The notes beneath the pieces were generated by a model. That model saw nothing but the letters and a program-made list of their open reading frames with translations. It had not been told where the DNA came from and ran no database searches. Made by a program: the position numbers and the translations under genes. 64,000 nucleotides of DNA from assembly GCF_900624995.1 (NCBI RefSeq), contig NZ_UYXQ01000012.1, forward strand, positions 36,491 to 100,490, given 5' to 3'. Shown here in pieces: positions 47,401 to 57,040 of this stretch (the first letter of the stretch is position 1; each line of letters begins with the position of its first letter). The DNA comes from Pseudomonas antarctica. Its GTDB lineage: Bacteria; Pseudomonadota; Gammaproteobacteria; Pseudomonadales; Pseudomonadaceae.

Positions 47401-47871
47401 TTAGAGGTAGCTGGAACAGCACTTCTTGAATTTATGCCCACTGCCGCACAAACATACATCATTGCGCCCGGCCTTCACCTCTACCGTCGGGTCGATGAAG
47501 TACCAGCGTCCATCATTCTGTACGAAAGAGGACTGCTCGCGGTGGCTGTGTTCACCGGTGCTGTCGTGCCAGCGCGCGGTGAAGGTCACGAACGCATGTT
47601 CCGGCTGGCCGCCGAACACCTCGGAGCCTTCCACTTCGAGGCCGAGCCAAGTGCTCTGGGCACTCCAGGCGCCGATGGCGGCGCGGTCCAGGCCCGCTTG
47701 TTGCGCCGGCAACGTAGTGGCTACCAGATAGTCCACAAGGCCCAACACGTAGGCGCTGTAGCGAGAACGCATCAGCGCACTGGCGCAGGGCGCCGGGTGG
47801 CCGGCGTGATAATGGCCGCAGCAGGCATCCAGCAGGTTGCCACTGCCGCAGGGGCAAATGGATGTACTCAT
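47401..47871 (-). CDS. YchJ-family protein with two SEC-C motifs
   Basis: 156 aa. The N-terminal SEC-C motif ([17 protein letters not shown]), a central NTF2-like/YchJ domain ([29 protein letters not shown]) and a C-terminal SEC-C motif ([13 protein letters not shown]) are clear. The function is not established. The start [11 protein letters not shown] at 47871 is preferred over 47883. It sits 2 bp after the next gene upstream, so the pair is cotranscribed. Confidence 0.88.
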   Translation of the reverse strand: MSTSICPCGSGNLLDACCGHYHAGHPAPCASALMRSRYSAYVLGLVDYLVATTLPAQQAGLDRAAIGAWSAQSTWLGLEVEGSEVFGGQPEHAFVTFTARWHDSTGEHSHREQSSFVQNDGRWYFIDPTVEVKAGRNDVCLCGSGHKFKKCCSSYL

Positions 47872-47873
47872 GG

Positions 47874-48371
47874 TTACCACCAATACTTTCCGAAGTTTTC
47901 CGGGTTGGCCCAGAAGCGGGCGTTGAGCCAGTCCGGCACCTGTTTATAGTCAAGCAGATCATAGGTAAACAGCGTCAGCACCTGATCATCACGCTGGAAG
48001 CGTTCGCCAGCCTGCAGGGCCAGGGAGAAGAAGTCGGTGTCCTTCCAACCGCAGGCGCCCAGGTCCACCAGCACCGCAATGCGGCTGGCATTGAGGTTGC
48101 GAATGCCGCCGAGCAAGGTCAGGCCTTGCGGTTTTGACAGGTGCTCCAGGCAATCAACCACCAGCGCCAAGTCAAAACGTTGCGCAGCAAGTTCTGCCGG
48201 TAATGGCCCGGGCGCAGCAATGGCCACCTGGGTGTCCGGGTGCTCGGCTTGAAAGGCCTCCAGCGCCGGAAACTGGCTGGCGCCCAACAGCAACAGGCGT
48301 TTGGGCTGGTGCAAATCCAGCAAAGCGGCCAGCGCTTGCTGCGGCGTACGGGAAGAAATACCAGCGGTCAT
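47874..48371 (-). CDS. Conserved hypothetical protein (possible DUF6231)
   Basis: 165 aa. The middle resembles a Rossmann/methyltransferase-like fold ([22 protein letters not shown], then [14 protein letters not shown]), but the usual glycine-rich SAM loop is not convincing. The C terminus is aromatic and basic ([18 protein letters not shown]). I believe it is the DUF6231 family found beside ychJ in Pseudomonas, but this is from memory. It is first in a unit with ychJ. Confidence 0.7.
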   Translation of the reverse strand: MTAGISSRTPQQALAALLDLHQPKRLLLLGASQFPALEAFQAEHPDTQVAIAAPGPLPAELAAQRFDLALVVDCLEHLSKPQGLTLLGGIRNLNASRIAVLVDLGACGWKDTDFFSLALQAGERFQRDDQVLTLFTYDLLDYKQVPDWLNARFWANPENFGKYWW

Positions 48372-48561
48372 CAGAGATCCTCACATCAGGACCGTAGAGA
48401 CTAGCGCGGCTACGCGTGCGGGCCTAGAGCGGGCGGCGTCGAAAAGTCGCGAGTTAACGGCGATCTCCAATAAATACGGGGGTGTGGCGCAGTGGCGCAG
48501 ATGAAAAGAGCCGTCTTTACTCCACCTGTCGGCCCCCGCCGATCCCCTCAGGAGAAATCAG

Positions 48562-49257
48562 ATGAGCATCATGCGGACAGCTCTACCCTTGGTTCTGCTA
48601 ACCGGAGTATTGACAGGTTGCGCAGGTTTGCAAAAAACCGATTGGCCCACCTGTGCAGCGGTCGGTGGTGTGACGGGCGCTGCGATTGGCGCCACTGAAA
48701 GTTCGGCGTACGCGGGTTATGGCGCGTTGCTGGTCGGCGGCATGGCGGGCGCCTATTGCTGGGTGCACGGCGATGGCGACGAAGATGGTGATGGTGTGCC
48801 GGACAGCCGCGACAAGTGCCCAGGCACACCGAAAGGCGTGCAGGTGGATGCCAATGGTTGCCCTCCGGCGCCGGTGGCGGCCATGGTAGAGGAGGTGGTT
48901 GTGGTCAAAGAGGAGACCATCGTGATCCGCGATGTGCACTTCCAGTTCGACTCGGCGAAGCTGACGGCGGCGGACAAAACCAAGCTCGACACCATTGCCA
49001 CGCGCCTGAAACAGGAAGCCCCGAGCGCGCAACTGCGGGTCAGTGGGCACACCGACAGCGTCGGCAAAGATGCCTACAACCAGAAACTCTCGCAAACACG
49101 CGCGCACTCGGTGACGGATTACCTGGTGGGCGCGGGTGTGCCGCGCAGCAGCTTTGTGTCAGTGGTCGGCGCGGGCGAAAGCCAGCCGGTGGCCGATAAC
49201 AAAACCGCCGATGGCCGTGCCTTGAACCGTCGCGTGGAAATAAAAATCAACCGCTGA
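48562..49257 (+). CDS. OmpA-family lipoprotein with a calcium-binding type repeat
   Basis: 231 aa. The signal with lipobox VLTGC is followed by a glycine-rich hydrophobic stretch (about 35-70), an Asp-rich thrombospondin-3-like segment (GDGDEDGDGVPDSRDKCPGTP) and an OmpA peptidoglycan-binding domain (about 115-231: FDSAKLTAADKTKLDTIA, VSGHTDSVGKDAYNQKLSQTRA, NRRVEIKI). It is likely an outer-membrane lipoprotein tethered to peptidoglycan. CAGGAGA precedes the ATG. Confidence 0.9.
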   Translation: MSIMRTALPLVLLTGVLTGCAGLQKTDWPTCAAVGGVTGAAIGATESSAYAGYGALLVGGMAGAYCWVHGDGDEDGDGVPDSRDKCPGTPKGVQVDANGCPPAPVAAMVEEVVVVKEETIVIRDVHFQFDSAKLTAADKTKLDTIATRLKQEAPSAQLRVSGHTDSVGKDAYNQKLSQTRAHSVTDYLVGAGVPRSSFVSVVGAGESQPVADNKTADGRALNRRVEIKINR

Positions 49258-49417
49258 CAGCCTTTGCCCCTGTGGGAGCCACAGGGGCATTGCTGGCGAT
49301 CCTCGCCGAAACCGCAGGAAAACCGTCCCTTTATCAAGTTTTTTCATCCTTCACTGGCAAATCGCCTGTAGAAGTCGGTACTGTGCGCCCAAAGAATAAT
49401 AGGCAGGGGCATGCGGG

Positions 49418-49711
49418 ATGAAGGTGTTTTGGGGGCTGGGAAAGTTTCTGACGTTGTTGTTCTGGGTCGTGGTGGTGGTCAATCTGTTCATACCGCTCGC
49501 CAATCCGTTCCACCTGTTGGTCAACCTGGCCGGCAGTCTGTTGTTTCTTACCCACCTGTTGGAGTTGCTGTTGTTCAACAGCAGCTTGAAACACCGTGCC
49601 TACCCCTGGCGTGACCGCTTGCAGATTCTGTTGGTGGGAATGTTCCATGTGCGGGGCCTGTCGGCACCTGCCGCCATTGATGAAAAGAACAAGGAGGCCA
49701 ATCATGCGTAA
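49418..49711 (+). CDS. DUF1145 small membrane protein
   Basis: 97 aa. Two or three hydrophobic segments (about 8-28, 32-52 and a weaker one near 68-78) indicate an inner-membrane protein. The sequence matches the DUF1145 pattern as I recall it. The function is unknown. Its 3' end overlaps the collagen-like gene by 8 bp, so the two are expected to be coexpressed. Confidence 0.8.
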   Translation: MKVFWGLGKFLTLLFWVVVVVNLFIPLANPFHLLVNLAGSLLFLTHLLELLLFNSSLKHRAYPWRDRLQILLVGMFHVRGLSAPAAIDEKNKEANHA

Positions 49712-50462
49712 GGTTTTTCTGTTGGCCCTGTTGGTCAGCCCCATTGCCCTGGCCCAGAGCGTCAGTGTTGAAACCAACTCGCTGATGCGCCTGCCCAGCA
49801 GTACCAGCGTGTTGCAGCTGGAACGCCTGGATGTGGCCGACTACGGCACATTGTTGGTGCCGGCGACCATCAGCCAAGTCTCGGTGGACGAGTTGCACTT
49901 GGGGCGTGAGGCGCGCATCGCCATCGCCCCCGGCAATACCGCGCTGCAATTGCAGGTGCGCAACGCGCAGTTGGAACATGGCAGCCAGATCACCTCGCGC
50001 GGTGCTCCCGGCACGCACGAAAGGCCTGCTAAAGCTGGGCGTGACTTGGTCCTGCGCATTAACGCCCTGACCGCTGACGAACTGTCGGTGGACGCGCGTG
50101 GCGGCGCCGGTGCCCAAGGTTATGCTGGGCTTGACGGCGCCAACGGCGTCGACCCGGGCTGCACCTGGGGTTCAGCCGGGCGTGGTGCCAACGGTGATAA
50201 CGGCGGTGATGGCCTGCCAGGCGCGGCGGGCGCGACCGTGCGTGTCGAGCTGCCGCAGAGCTTCCCGGCTGAGCAGATCAAGGTTTGGGTGGACGGCGGG
50301 GCAGGCGGTTTGGCCGGTACCGCCGGTAAGCCTGGCAAAGGCGGGCAGTCCAAGGGTTGCCTGGTGTATCGCGCCGACGGCGGCGACAAGGGCCGGCCTG
50401 GCTTGGAAGGGCAACCGGGGCCGGCAGGGCCTGCGGGGGCTGTGACTATTCAGCGGCTCTGA
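49704..50462 (+). CDS. Collagen-like secreted protein
   Basis: 252 aa. A Sec signal peptide (MRKVFLLALLVSPIALAQ) is followed by a beta-type region and, from about residue 130, a Gly-rich part with collagen-like Gly-X-Y triplets, clearest at the end (GRPGLEGQPGPAGPAGA) and at GYAGLDGANG. Two Cys in the Gly-rich part (about 153 and 217) could be disulfide-bonded. The start is ATG 49704 with AAGGAGG upstream. A surface or periplasmic role is inferred. It overlaps the DUF1145 gene by 8 bp. Confidence 0.82.
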   Translation: MRKVFLLALLVSPIALAQSVSVETNSLMRLPSSTSVLQLERLDVADYGTLLVPATISQVSVDELHLGREARIAIAPGNTALQLQVRNAQLEHGSQITSRGAPGTHERPAKAGRDLVLRINALTADELSVDARGGAGAQGYAGLDGANGVDPGCTWGSAGRGANGDNGGDGLPGAAGATVRVELPQSFPAEQIKVWVDGGAGGLAGTAGKPGKGGQSKGCLVYRADGGDKGRPGLEGQPGPAGPAGAVTIQRL

Positions 50463-50476
50463 GTCGCCTGGTCTGA

Positions 50477-50550
50477 CGCCATCGCGGGCAAGCCCGACTC
50501 CCACATTGAAATGCGATTACCTGTGGGAGCCGGGCTTGCCCGCGATGGCG
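50477..50550. repeat. REP inverted pair after the collagen-like gene
   Basis: The left arm (50477-50505) has core CGCCATCGCGGGCAAGCCCG and ends CTCCCACA. The right arm (50522-50550) begins TGTGGGAG, core CGGGCTTGCCCGCGATGGCG. The pair is nearly perfect over 29 bases with a 16-bp spacer and lies between convergent genes. Confidence 0.88.
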
Positions 50551-50564
50551 GAATAAAAATCGCC

Positions 50565-51029
50565 TCAGAACATCGGCCGAGCCGAAGCAATCGCCACCAC
50601 CACCCACCCAACAATCAGATTAATCCCCACCAACTTGCGAATCTGCCCCAGCGCAGCCGCACCTGTCGGCCAATCCTCGGCTGCCACCGCCTTGCGCAGT
50701 TCCGGGAACTTCAACGCCTGGATACGGATAAACAGCGCCGTCATCACCAGATATAAGCCCATCATCACTTGCACATAGCGCGGCGCGGTCTCAAACCCAC
50801 TGAAACGCAGTTGCAGCAGGCCGATGCCGCTGATCGGCAAAACCAGCACCGCGACCCAGACCCACACGAAAAAACGTTGAAACACATTCGCCCACAACTT
50901 GAGCCGGGCAGGGCCCTCAAGTGCCGCCATGGCGGCGGGGCGCAGGATCATCCAGGCGAAAAACATACCGCCGACCCAGATCAAGGCGGCCAGTACATGC
51001 AGGGTGTAAACGAGGCTAAACGCGGTCAT
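50565..51029 (-). CDS. CopD-family integral membrane protein
   Basis: 154 aa with four membrane segments. The N-terminal LVYTLHVLAALIWVGGMFFAW, with its conserved His, is typical of CopD/YnjE-like membrane proteins, and a second motif is VMMGLYLVMTALFI. A copper or heme role is suggested by the family name but not shown here. It is divergent from dinG. Confidence 0.82.
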   Translation of the reverse strand: MTAFSLVYTLHVLAALIWVGGMFFAWMILRPAAMAALEGPARLKLWANVFQRFFVWVWVAVLVLPISGIGLLQLRFSGFETAPRYVQVMMGLYLVMTALFIRIQALKFPELRKAVAAEDWPTGAAALGQIRKLVGINLIVGWVVVAIASARPMF

Positions 51030-51128
51030 TGTGGTACTCCGTTCTGCGCGGGATTAATTAGCGGGGTATGATAGCGGCCGATCCGAACCACTGAAAATTT
51101 ATCCAGCGTTTTTTGCGCCCGACTATCC

Positions 51129-53273
51129 ATGATCAGCACTGAACTCAAAACCACGATCCAGGGCGCCTATTCGCGTTTTCTCGAAGCCAAGAGCTTGAAA
51201 CCGCGCTACGGCCAACGCCTGATGATCGCCGAAGTGGCCAAAGTCCTCGGGGCTATCGACACCGACGACGAAGGTCGGCGCAGTGGCGACCCTGCGGTTG
51301 TGGCCGTCGAAGCCGGCACGGGCACGGGTAAGACCGTGGCCTACAGCCTGGCCGCGATCCCGACCGCCAAGGCCGCCGGCAAGCGCCTGGTGATTGCCAC
51401 CGCGACCGTCGCCCTGCAAGAGCAGATCGTCTACAAAGACCTGCCCGATCTGATGCGCAACAGCGGCCTGAACTTCACCTTCGCCTTGGCCAAGGGCCGT
51501 GGCCGTTACATGTGCCTGTCCAAGCTCGACGTACTCCTGCAGGAAGGCCATGCGCAAACCGCCACGGCGTCGCTGTTCGAAGAAGAAGGCTTCAAGATTG
51601 AGGTTGATGAAGTCAGCCAGAAGCTGTTTACCAGCATGATCGAGAAACTTGCCGGCAACAAATGGGACGGCGACCGCGACAGCTGGCCCACCGCTCTGGA
51701 AGACGCCGACTGGGCGCGCCTGACCACCGACCACAGCCAGTGCACCAATCGCCATTGCCCCAACTTCGGCCAGTGCGCCTTCTACAAGGCCCGCGAAGGC
51801 ATGGGCAAGGTCGACGTGATCGTCACCAACCACGACATGGTCCTGGCTGACCTGGCCCTGGGCGGCGGCGCCGTGCTGCCGGACCCGCGCGACACCCTTT
51901 ACGTATTCGACGAAGGCCATCACCTGCCGGACAAGGCCATTGGCCACTTCGCCCATTACACACGCTTGCGCTCCACCGCCGACTGGCTGGAAACCACCGC
52001 CAAGAACCTCACCAAACTGCTGGCCCAGCACCCGCTGCCCGGCGACCTGGGCAAGTTGATCGAGCAGGTGCCGGAGCTCGCGCGCGAGATCAAGACCCAG
52101 CAGCAATTCATGTTCAGCGCCTGCGAGCAGGTCGCCGACTTTAAACCCGGCGAAGACGTGGAAGGCCGCGAGCGGCCGCGTCACCGCTTCGTCGGCGGGT
52201 TGATCCCCGAGCACATGCGTGAAATGGGTATCGAGCTGAAGAAGGGCTTTTCGCGCCTGACTGACTTGTTTACCCGCCTGACCGACTTACTCAAGGAAGG
52301 CATGGACGGCGAGGTCAATATTGGCATCGCCAGCAACCAGGCTGAAGAGTGGTATCCGTTGTTCGGCAGCCTGTTGTCGCGTTCCCAGGGTAACTGGGAG
52401 CTGTGGACCGCCTTCACCGTCGAAGACCCTGAAGACAACCCGCCGATGGCGCGTTGGCTGACCTTGTCGGAAAGCGGCGCGCTGTTTGATATCGAGGTCA
52501 ACGCCAGCCCGATCCTTGCCGCCGAAATGTTGCGCCGCAACCTGTGGAACGTGGCCTACGGTTGCCTGGTGACCTCGGCCACGCTGACGGCCCTGGGCAC
52601 CTTCGACCGCTTCCGCATGCGTGCCGGCCTGCCGAAAAAAGCCGTCACCACCGTGGTGCCGAGCCCGTTCCACCATGCCGACGCGGGTGTGCTGCGGGTG
52701 CCGGACCTCAAGGCCGACCCTCGGGACGCGCCGGCGCACACGGCGGCGATCATCCGTGACCTGCCAGCGTTGGTTGAAGGCTCGCGCGGCACGCTGGTGC
52801 TGTTCTCCTCGCGCAAGCAAATGCAGGACGTGTTCGACGGCCTCGACCGCGACTGGCGCAAGCAGGTGTTTATCCAAGGCAACCTGTCCAAGCAGGAAAC
52901 CCTGAACAAGCACAAGGCGCGTGTCGATGGCGGCGATTCCAGCGTGCTGTTCGGCCTGGCCAGTTTCGCCGAAGGCGTGGACTTGCCTGGCGCCTACTGT
53001 GAGCACGTGGTGATCGCCAAGATCCCGTTCTCGGTGCCGGATGACCCGGTCGAGGCGGCCTTGGCCGAATGGATCGAAGCACGGGGCGGTAACCCGTTCA
53101 TGGAAATCTCGGTGCCGGATGCTTCCTTGAAGCTGGTCCAGGCCTGCGGGCGCTTGCTGCGCACCGAGGAAGACCGGGGCACCATCACCTTGCTCGACCG
53201 TCGTTTGGTCACGCAGCGCTATGGCAAAGCTATCCTCAATGCTTTGCCGCCGTTCAGGCGCGAAATTTCTTAA
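51129..53273 (+). CDS. dinG: ATP-dependent DNA helicase DinG
   Basis: 714 aa. An XPD-like superfamily 2 5'-3' helicase involved in resolving R-loops and damage structures. Walker A EAGTGTGKT is at about residues 57-65. The iron-sulfur cluster cysteines are visible at RYMCLS, HSQCTNRHC and FGQC. The DEGH box is in VFDEGHHLP, and motif VI is in QACGRLLRTEEDRG. Full length. It is preceded by a short gap with a likely promoter and followed by a hydrolase gene. Confidence 0.96.
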   Translation: MISTELKTTIQGAYSRFLEAKSLKPRYGQRLMIAEVAKVLGAIDTDDEGRRSGDPAVVAVEAGTGTGKTVAYSLAAIPTAKAAGKRLVIATATVALQEQIVYKDLPDLMRNSGLNFTFALAKGRGRYMCLSKLDVLLQEGHAQTATASLFEEEGFKIEVDEVSQKLFTSMIEKLAGNKWDGDRDSWPTALEDADWARLTTDHSQCTNRHCPNFGQCAFYKAREGMGKVDVIVTNHDMVLADLALGGGAVLPDPRDTLYVFDEGHHLPDKAIGHFAHYTRLRSTADWLETTAKNLTKLLAQHPLPGDLGKLIEQVPELAREIKTQQQFMFSACEQVADFKPGEDVEGRERPRHRFVGGLIPEHMREMGIELKKGFSRLTDLFTRLTDLLKEGMDGEVNIGIASNQAEEWYPLFGSLLSRSQGNWELWTAFTVEDPEDNPPMARWLTLSESGALFDIEVNASPILAAEMLRRNLWNVAYGCLVTSATLTALGTFDRFRMRAGLPKKAVTTVVPSPFHHADAGVLRVPDLKADPRDAPAHTAAIIRDLPALVEGSRGTLVLFSSRKQMQDVFDGLDRDWRKQVFIQGNLSKQETLNKHKARVDGGDSSVLFGLASFAEGVDLPGAYCEHVVIAKIPFSVPDDPVEAALAEWIEARGGNPFMEISVPDASLKLVQACGRLLRTEEDRGTITLLDRRLVTQRYGKAILNALPPFRREIS

Positions 53274-53371
53274 GCCACCGTGGGCGAACTCGCCCACATC
53301 GTGGTCTATCTCACTGTTATCGATTTATGTCATCAGGCCATTCACCGGCCGTTTGGGAGAACCTTGTTCGT

Positions 53372-55669
53372 ATGATTCGCACGCTGCCTGTTCTTTTTGC
53401 CTTGCTGTTCGCCGCACCCTTGATGGCCGCGCCCGGTGGGCAACAAACGCTGTTCAACTTCGTGCGGCCTGCCGATGTGGTCAAGGTGGCGACCCAAGAT
53501 GCCAGCCTGCCGCAATACAATGCCGAACAAACCCCCGAAGGCGAAGTGCTGCGCCGCATCACCTTCAACCCGGCGGCCGAACCGAGCCTGGTGCTCAGCC
53601 CGCAAACCGGCGTCTGGGACTGGTCGCAGTCCGGCGCCATGAGCCTGCGCATCCAGAGCGCCATGGACTGGGCGCTGACCCTCTACGTCAAAGTGCAAAG
53701 CACCGACGGCAAAACCCTGGTCAGCCGCATCGACCTGCCAGCTGGCCCGGCCCAGACCCTGTTGATTCCGCTGCAGGCCAACACGCCGCTGAGCCAGGGC
53801 ATGAAGGCCGGGCCGCCGATGCCGATCACCGTGGAGGGGCAGCGCGTATTGCTGGCTGGCAGTGTCGGGGAAATCGACCGCAGCCAAGTGGCTTCGGTCA
53901 CCCTGTCGATGATCAAGCCCAACGCCGCGCAAAGTATCCTGCTGGAACGCTTCGGCGTGCAGGACAGCGAGCCGGTGCTGAAGGCGGCCTACAGCGAACT
54001 GGTCGATGCGTATGGCCAGTCGACCCGCGCGCGCTGGCCGGAAAAGGTCAGCAGCGACGAACAACTCAAAGCTGCAGCAGCCAAAGAGCAGCTACAACTC
54101 AAGGGCTGGCTGGCTGAGCGCGACAAGTCTTCGCTGGACCAATACGGCGGCTGGAACAAAGGCCCGGCGTTCGAAGCCAGCGGCTTTTTTCGCACCGAGA
54201 AGCGCGACGGTCGCTGGTTCCTGGTAACGCCGGAAGGCCATCCGTTCTACTCCCTGGGCGTCAACACTGTGGCGCCGGACAACAACCAGACTTATGTGGC
54301 CGGTCGCGAGTGGATGTTTGCCGCGCTGCCCCAGGCCGGCGAGCCGTTCGACACGTACTACGGCAGTGGTGATAACCGCGGTGGCAACGGCGCTGACCAG
54401 GGCCGGGGCTTCAATGTGGGGCGTTGGTACGACTTCTACGGCGCCAACCTGCAGCGTACTTACGGCACTGACGGTTTTGATCAGAAGCGTTGGGTCACGC
54501 ACACCCTGGACCGCCTGCAAGCCTGGGGTTTCAACACCGTAGGCAACTGGAGCGACGAAGGTTTGGCCCGTGCCGACCGCGTGCCTTACACCTTGCCGCT
54601 GTCGATTGTCGGTGACTACGCCAGCATCAGCACCGGCACCGACTGGTGGGGCGGCATGCCCGACCCGTTCGACCCGCGTTTTGCCATGGCCACTGAACGT
54701 GCCGTGGCCATTGCTGCTCGCGATCACCGCGACGACCCTTGGCTGATCGGCTTTTTTGCCGATAACGAGCTGGCTTGGGCCGGGCCCGGCGACGATGCAA
54801 AATCCCGTTACGCCTTGGCCTACGGCACGCTGCGCATGACCACCGACGTACCGGCCAAGCGCGCATTCCTCAAACAACTGCGCGACAAGTACCGCAATGA
54901 AGACGGCCTGTCTAAGGCTTGGGGCATTCACCTGGCGGGCTGGGAGCTGATGGAAGACCCAGGCTTCGAGCCGCCGATGCCAAACCCTGAGCATCCGGCG
55001 ATCGAAGCCGACTTCAAATACTTCCAGAAGACCTTCGCCGATGCGTATTTCAAGACCCTCTCTGATTCGCTGAAATGGCACGCGCCCAACCAGTTGCTGC
55101 TGGGCGGCCGTTATGCCGTGAGCACGCCGGAAGCCGTGGCGTCCTGCGCCCAGTATTGCGATGTGCTGAGTTTCAACATGTACACCCTCAAGCCGCAGGA
55201 CGGTTATGACTTTACTGCTTTGCACGCGCTGGATAAGCCGGTGCTGATCACCGAGTTCAACTTCGGCTCGGCGGACCGTGGCCCCTTCTGGGGCGGCGTG
55301 ACGCAGTTGGCTAAGGAAGAGGACCGTGGCGCGGCCTACAGCAACTTCCTCAAGCAGGCTATGGCTGAGCCGTCGATCGTCGGCGTGCACTGGTTCCAGT
55401 ACCTGGACCAACCGGTGACCGGCCGTCTGCTGGATGGTGAGAACGGCCACTTTGGCCTTGTCGGCATCACCGATGTGCCGTTCCAGGGCTTTGTCGACAG
55501 CGTGCGTAAAAGCAACCTGGCGGCGGTCGACCAGTTGGGTAAAGAGGCGCAAAAGGCCAAGGCCGCCAGCGCGGTTCGTGAGCGCGAAGGCGGCAGGTCG
55601 GGGCGTGCAGGCAAGGGCGCGGGGCAGGGCGCCGGACACGCCGGTGGGCACGCTGGAAACGGCCATTGA
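53372..55669 (+). CDS. Secreted agarase/beta-galactosidase-like glycoside hydrolase
   Basis: 765 aa. A Sec signal peptide (about 1-20, ending LMAA) is followed by a beta-rich domain (about 20-200) and a TIM-barrel (about 260-720). Clan-A catalytic acids are likely in the FFADNELAWAG segment (Asn-Glu acid/base) and LITEFNFG (Glu nucleophile). The barrel resembles proteins annotated as beta-agarase. The last 35 residues are rich in Gly, Arg, His and Ala and look disordered. The actual polysaccharide is unknown; a periplasmic or secreted role is expected. Confidence 0.78.
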   Translation: MIRTLPVLFALLFAAPLMAAPGGQQTLFNFVRPADVVKVATQDASLPQYNAEQTPEGEVLRRITFNPAAEPSLVLSPQTGVWDWSQSGAMSLRIQSAMDWALTLYVKVQSTDGKTLVSRIDLPAGPAQTLLIPLQANTPLSQGMKAGPPMPITVEGQRVLLAGSVGEIDRSQVASVTLSMIKPNAAQSILLERFGVQDSEPVLKAAYSELVDAYGQSTRARWPEKVSSDEQLKAAAAKEQLQLKGWLAERDKSSLDQYGGWNKGPAFEASGFFRTEKRDGRWFLVTPEGHPFYSLGVNTVAPDNNQTYVAGREWMFAALPQAGEPFDTYYGSGDNRGGNGADQGRGFNVGRWYDFYGANLQRTYGTDGFDQKRWVTHTLDRLQAWGFNTVGNWSDEGLARADRVPYTLPLSIVGDYASISTGTDWWGGMPDPFDPRFAMATERAVAIAARDHRDDPWLIGFFADNELAWAGPGDDAKSRYALAYGTLRMTTDVPAKRAFLKQLRDKYRNEDGLSKAWGIHLAGWELMEDPGFEPPMPNPEHPAIEADFKYFQKTFADAYFKTLSDSLKWHAPNQLLLGGRYAVSTPEAVASCAQYCDVLSFNMYTLKPQDGYDFTALHALDKPVLITEFNFGSADRGPFWGGVTQLAKEEDRGAAYSNFLKQAMAEPSIVGVHWFQYLDQPVTGRLLDGENGHFGLVGITDVPFQGFVDSVRKSNLAAVDQLGKEAQKAKAASAVREREGGRSGRAGKGAGQGAGHAGGHAGNGH

Positions 55670-55751
55670 TTCATCGTTGACGGGTTCACAAAACCCCTAA
55701 TGACTGGAACAATGTCGGCCACTTCTTACAGGGTTTTCCAAGGCGGCTTAG

Positions 55752-56897
55752 GTGCAGATTCAGGGTCATTACGCGCTCCAGTTCGAAGCGGTACACGAAG
55801 CGTTCGCCGCGTTGTTCGATGATCCGCAGGAGCGTGGTGCCGGGCTGTGTATCCAAATCGGCGGCGAAACCGTCGTCGACCTGTGGGCCGGCACGGCGGA
55901 CAAGGATGGGGCTGATGCCTGGCACAGCGACACTATCGTCAACCTGTTCTCCTGCACCAAGACCTTCACGGCCGTTACGGCCTTGCAATTGGTGGCCGAG
56001 GGCAAGTTGAAACTCGACGCGCCCGTCGCTGACTATTGGCCGGAGTTTGCGGCGGCCGGTAAAGAAGCTATTACCTTGCGTCAGTTGCTCTGCCACCAGG
56101 CTGGGCTGCCTGCGATTCGCGAGATGCTGCCTGCCGAGGCCTTGTATGACTGGCAACTGATGGTCGAAACCCTGGCGGCCGAAGCTCCGTGGTGGACGCC
56201 GGGCCAAGGGCATGGCTACGAGGCCATCACCTACGGCTGGCTGATCGGTGAATTGCTGCGCCGCGCCGACGGCCGCGGCCCGGGCGAGTCCATTGTGGCG
56301 CGGGTTGCGCGGCCACTGGGCCTGGACTTTCATGTGGGCCTGGCGGATGAAGAGTTTTATCGTGTTGCCCATATAGCACGCAGCAAAGGCAATATGGGCG
56401 ATGAGGCTGCGCAACGATTACTGCAAGTAATGATGCGCGAGCCTGCGGCCATGACTACGCGTGCATTTGCCAATCCACCGTCCATTCTGACCAGCACTAA
56501 TAAGCCCGAATGGCGGCGCATGCAGCAGCCTGCGGCAAATGGTCATGGCAATGCGCGCAGCCTGGCGGGTTTTTATAGCGGCTTGTTGGACGGTAGTTTG
56601 CTGGAAAGTGACATGCTCGAACAATTGACGCGCGAACACAGTATCGGACCGGATAAAACCTTATTGACCCAAACCCGTTTCGGTTTGGGCTGTATGTTGG
56701 ATCAACCGCAATTACCCAATGCCACGTTCGGCCTTGGCCCACGTGCGTTTGGCCATCCTGGCGCCGGTGGCTCGGTGGGGTTTGCCGATCCGGAACATGA
56801 TGTAGCGTTCGGTTTTGTGACTAATACACTGGGGCCTTACGTACTTATGGACCCGCGTGCACAGAAGTTGGTCGGAATATTGGCCGGTTGTCTGTAA
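55752..56897 (+). CDS. Serine hydrolase of the beta-lactamase/EstB fold
   Basis: 381 aa, GTG start. A class C beta-lactamase-fold esterase: SxxK motif Ser67-Cys-Thr-Lys70, a Tyr-containing motif near YEAITYGWLIGELL and a C-terminal HPGAGGSVGFADPEH in the place of the KTG box. No signal peptide is evident, so it is probably cytoplasmic. Without KTG, true beta-lactamase activity is unlikely; an esterase or amidase is more plausible. It is 82 bp after the glycoside hydrolase. Confidence 0.85.
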   Translation: MQIQGHYALQFEAVHEAFAALFDDPQERGAGLCIQIGGETVVDLWAGTADKDGADAWHSDTIVNLFSCTKTFTAVTALQLVAEGKLKLDAPVADYWPEFAAAGKEAITLRQLLCHQAGLPAIREMLPAEALYDWQLMVETLAAEAPWWTPGQGHGYEAITYGWLIGELLRRADGRGPGESIVARVARPLGLDFHVGLADEEFYRVAHIARSKGNMGDEAAQRLLQVMMREPAAMTTRAFANPPSILTSTNKPEWRRMQQPAANGHGNARSLAGFYSGLLDGSLLESDMLEQLTREHSIGPDKTLLTQTRFGLGCMLDQPQLPNATFGLGPRAFGHPGAGGSVGFADPEHDVAFGFVTNTLGPYVLMDPRAQKLVGILAGCL

Positions 56898-57040
56898 AGA
56901 GCTTGCTGTTTCACGTTTTTTTGTTACAAAGGCAACTATAAGAAGGCGCTGAACGAAATTTTGTAACTTTAATGTTCTGTAAGCGTCTGTTTAACGGGTC
57001 AACCAGACCCCCCGGTTTCTTCTCATTTTGTGGATATCTC

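Noticed and set aside
51123..52214. A 363-codon minus-strand open frame over dinG
   Set aside because: It is Gly/Ala/Val/Gln-rich shadow sequence opposite a certain helicase gene.
55752..56897. True class C beta-lactamase (AmpC)
   Set aside because: There is no signal peptide and the KTG box is replaced by an HPGAGG-type sequence, which fits an esterase of the same fold.
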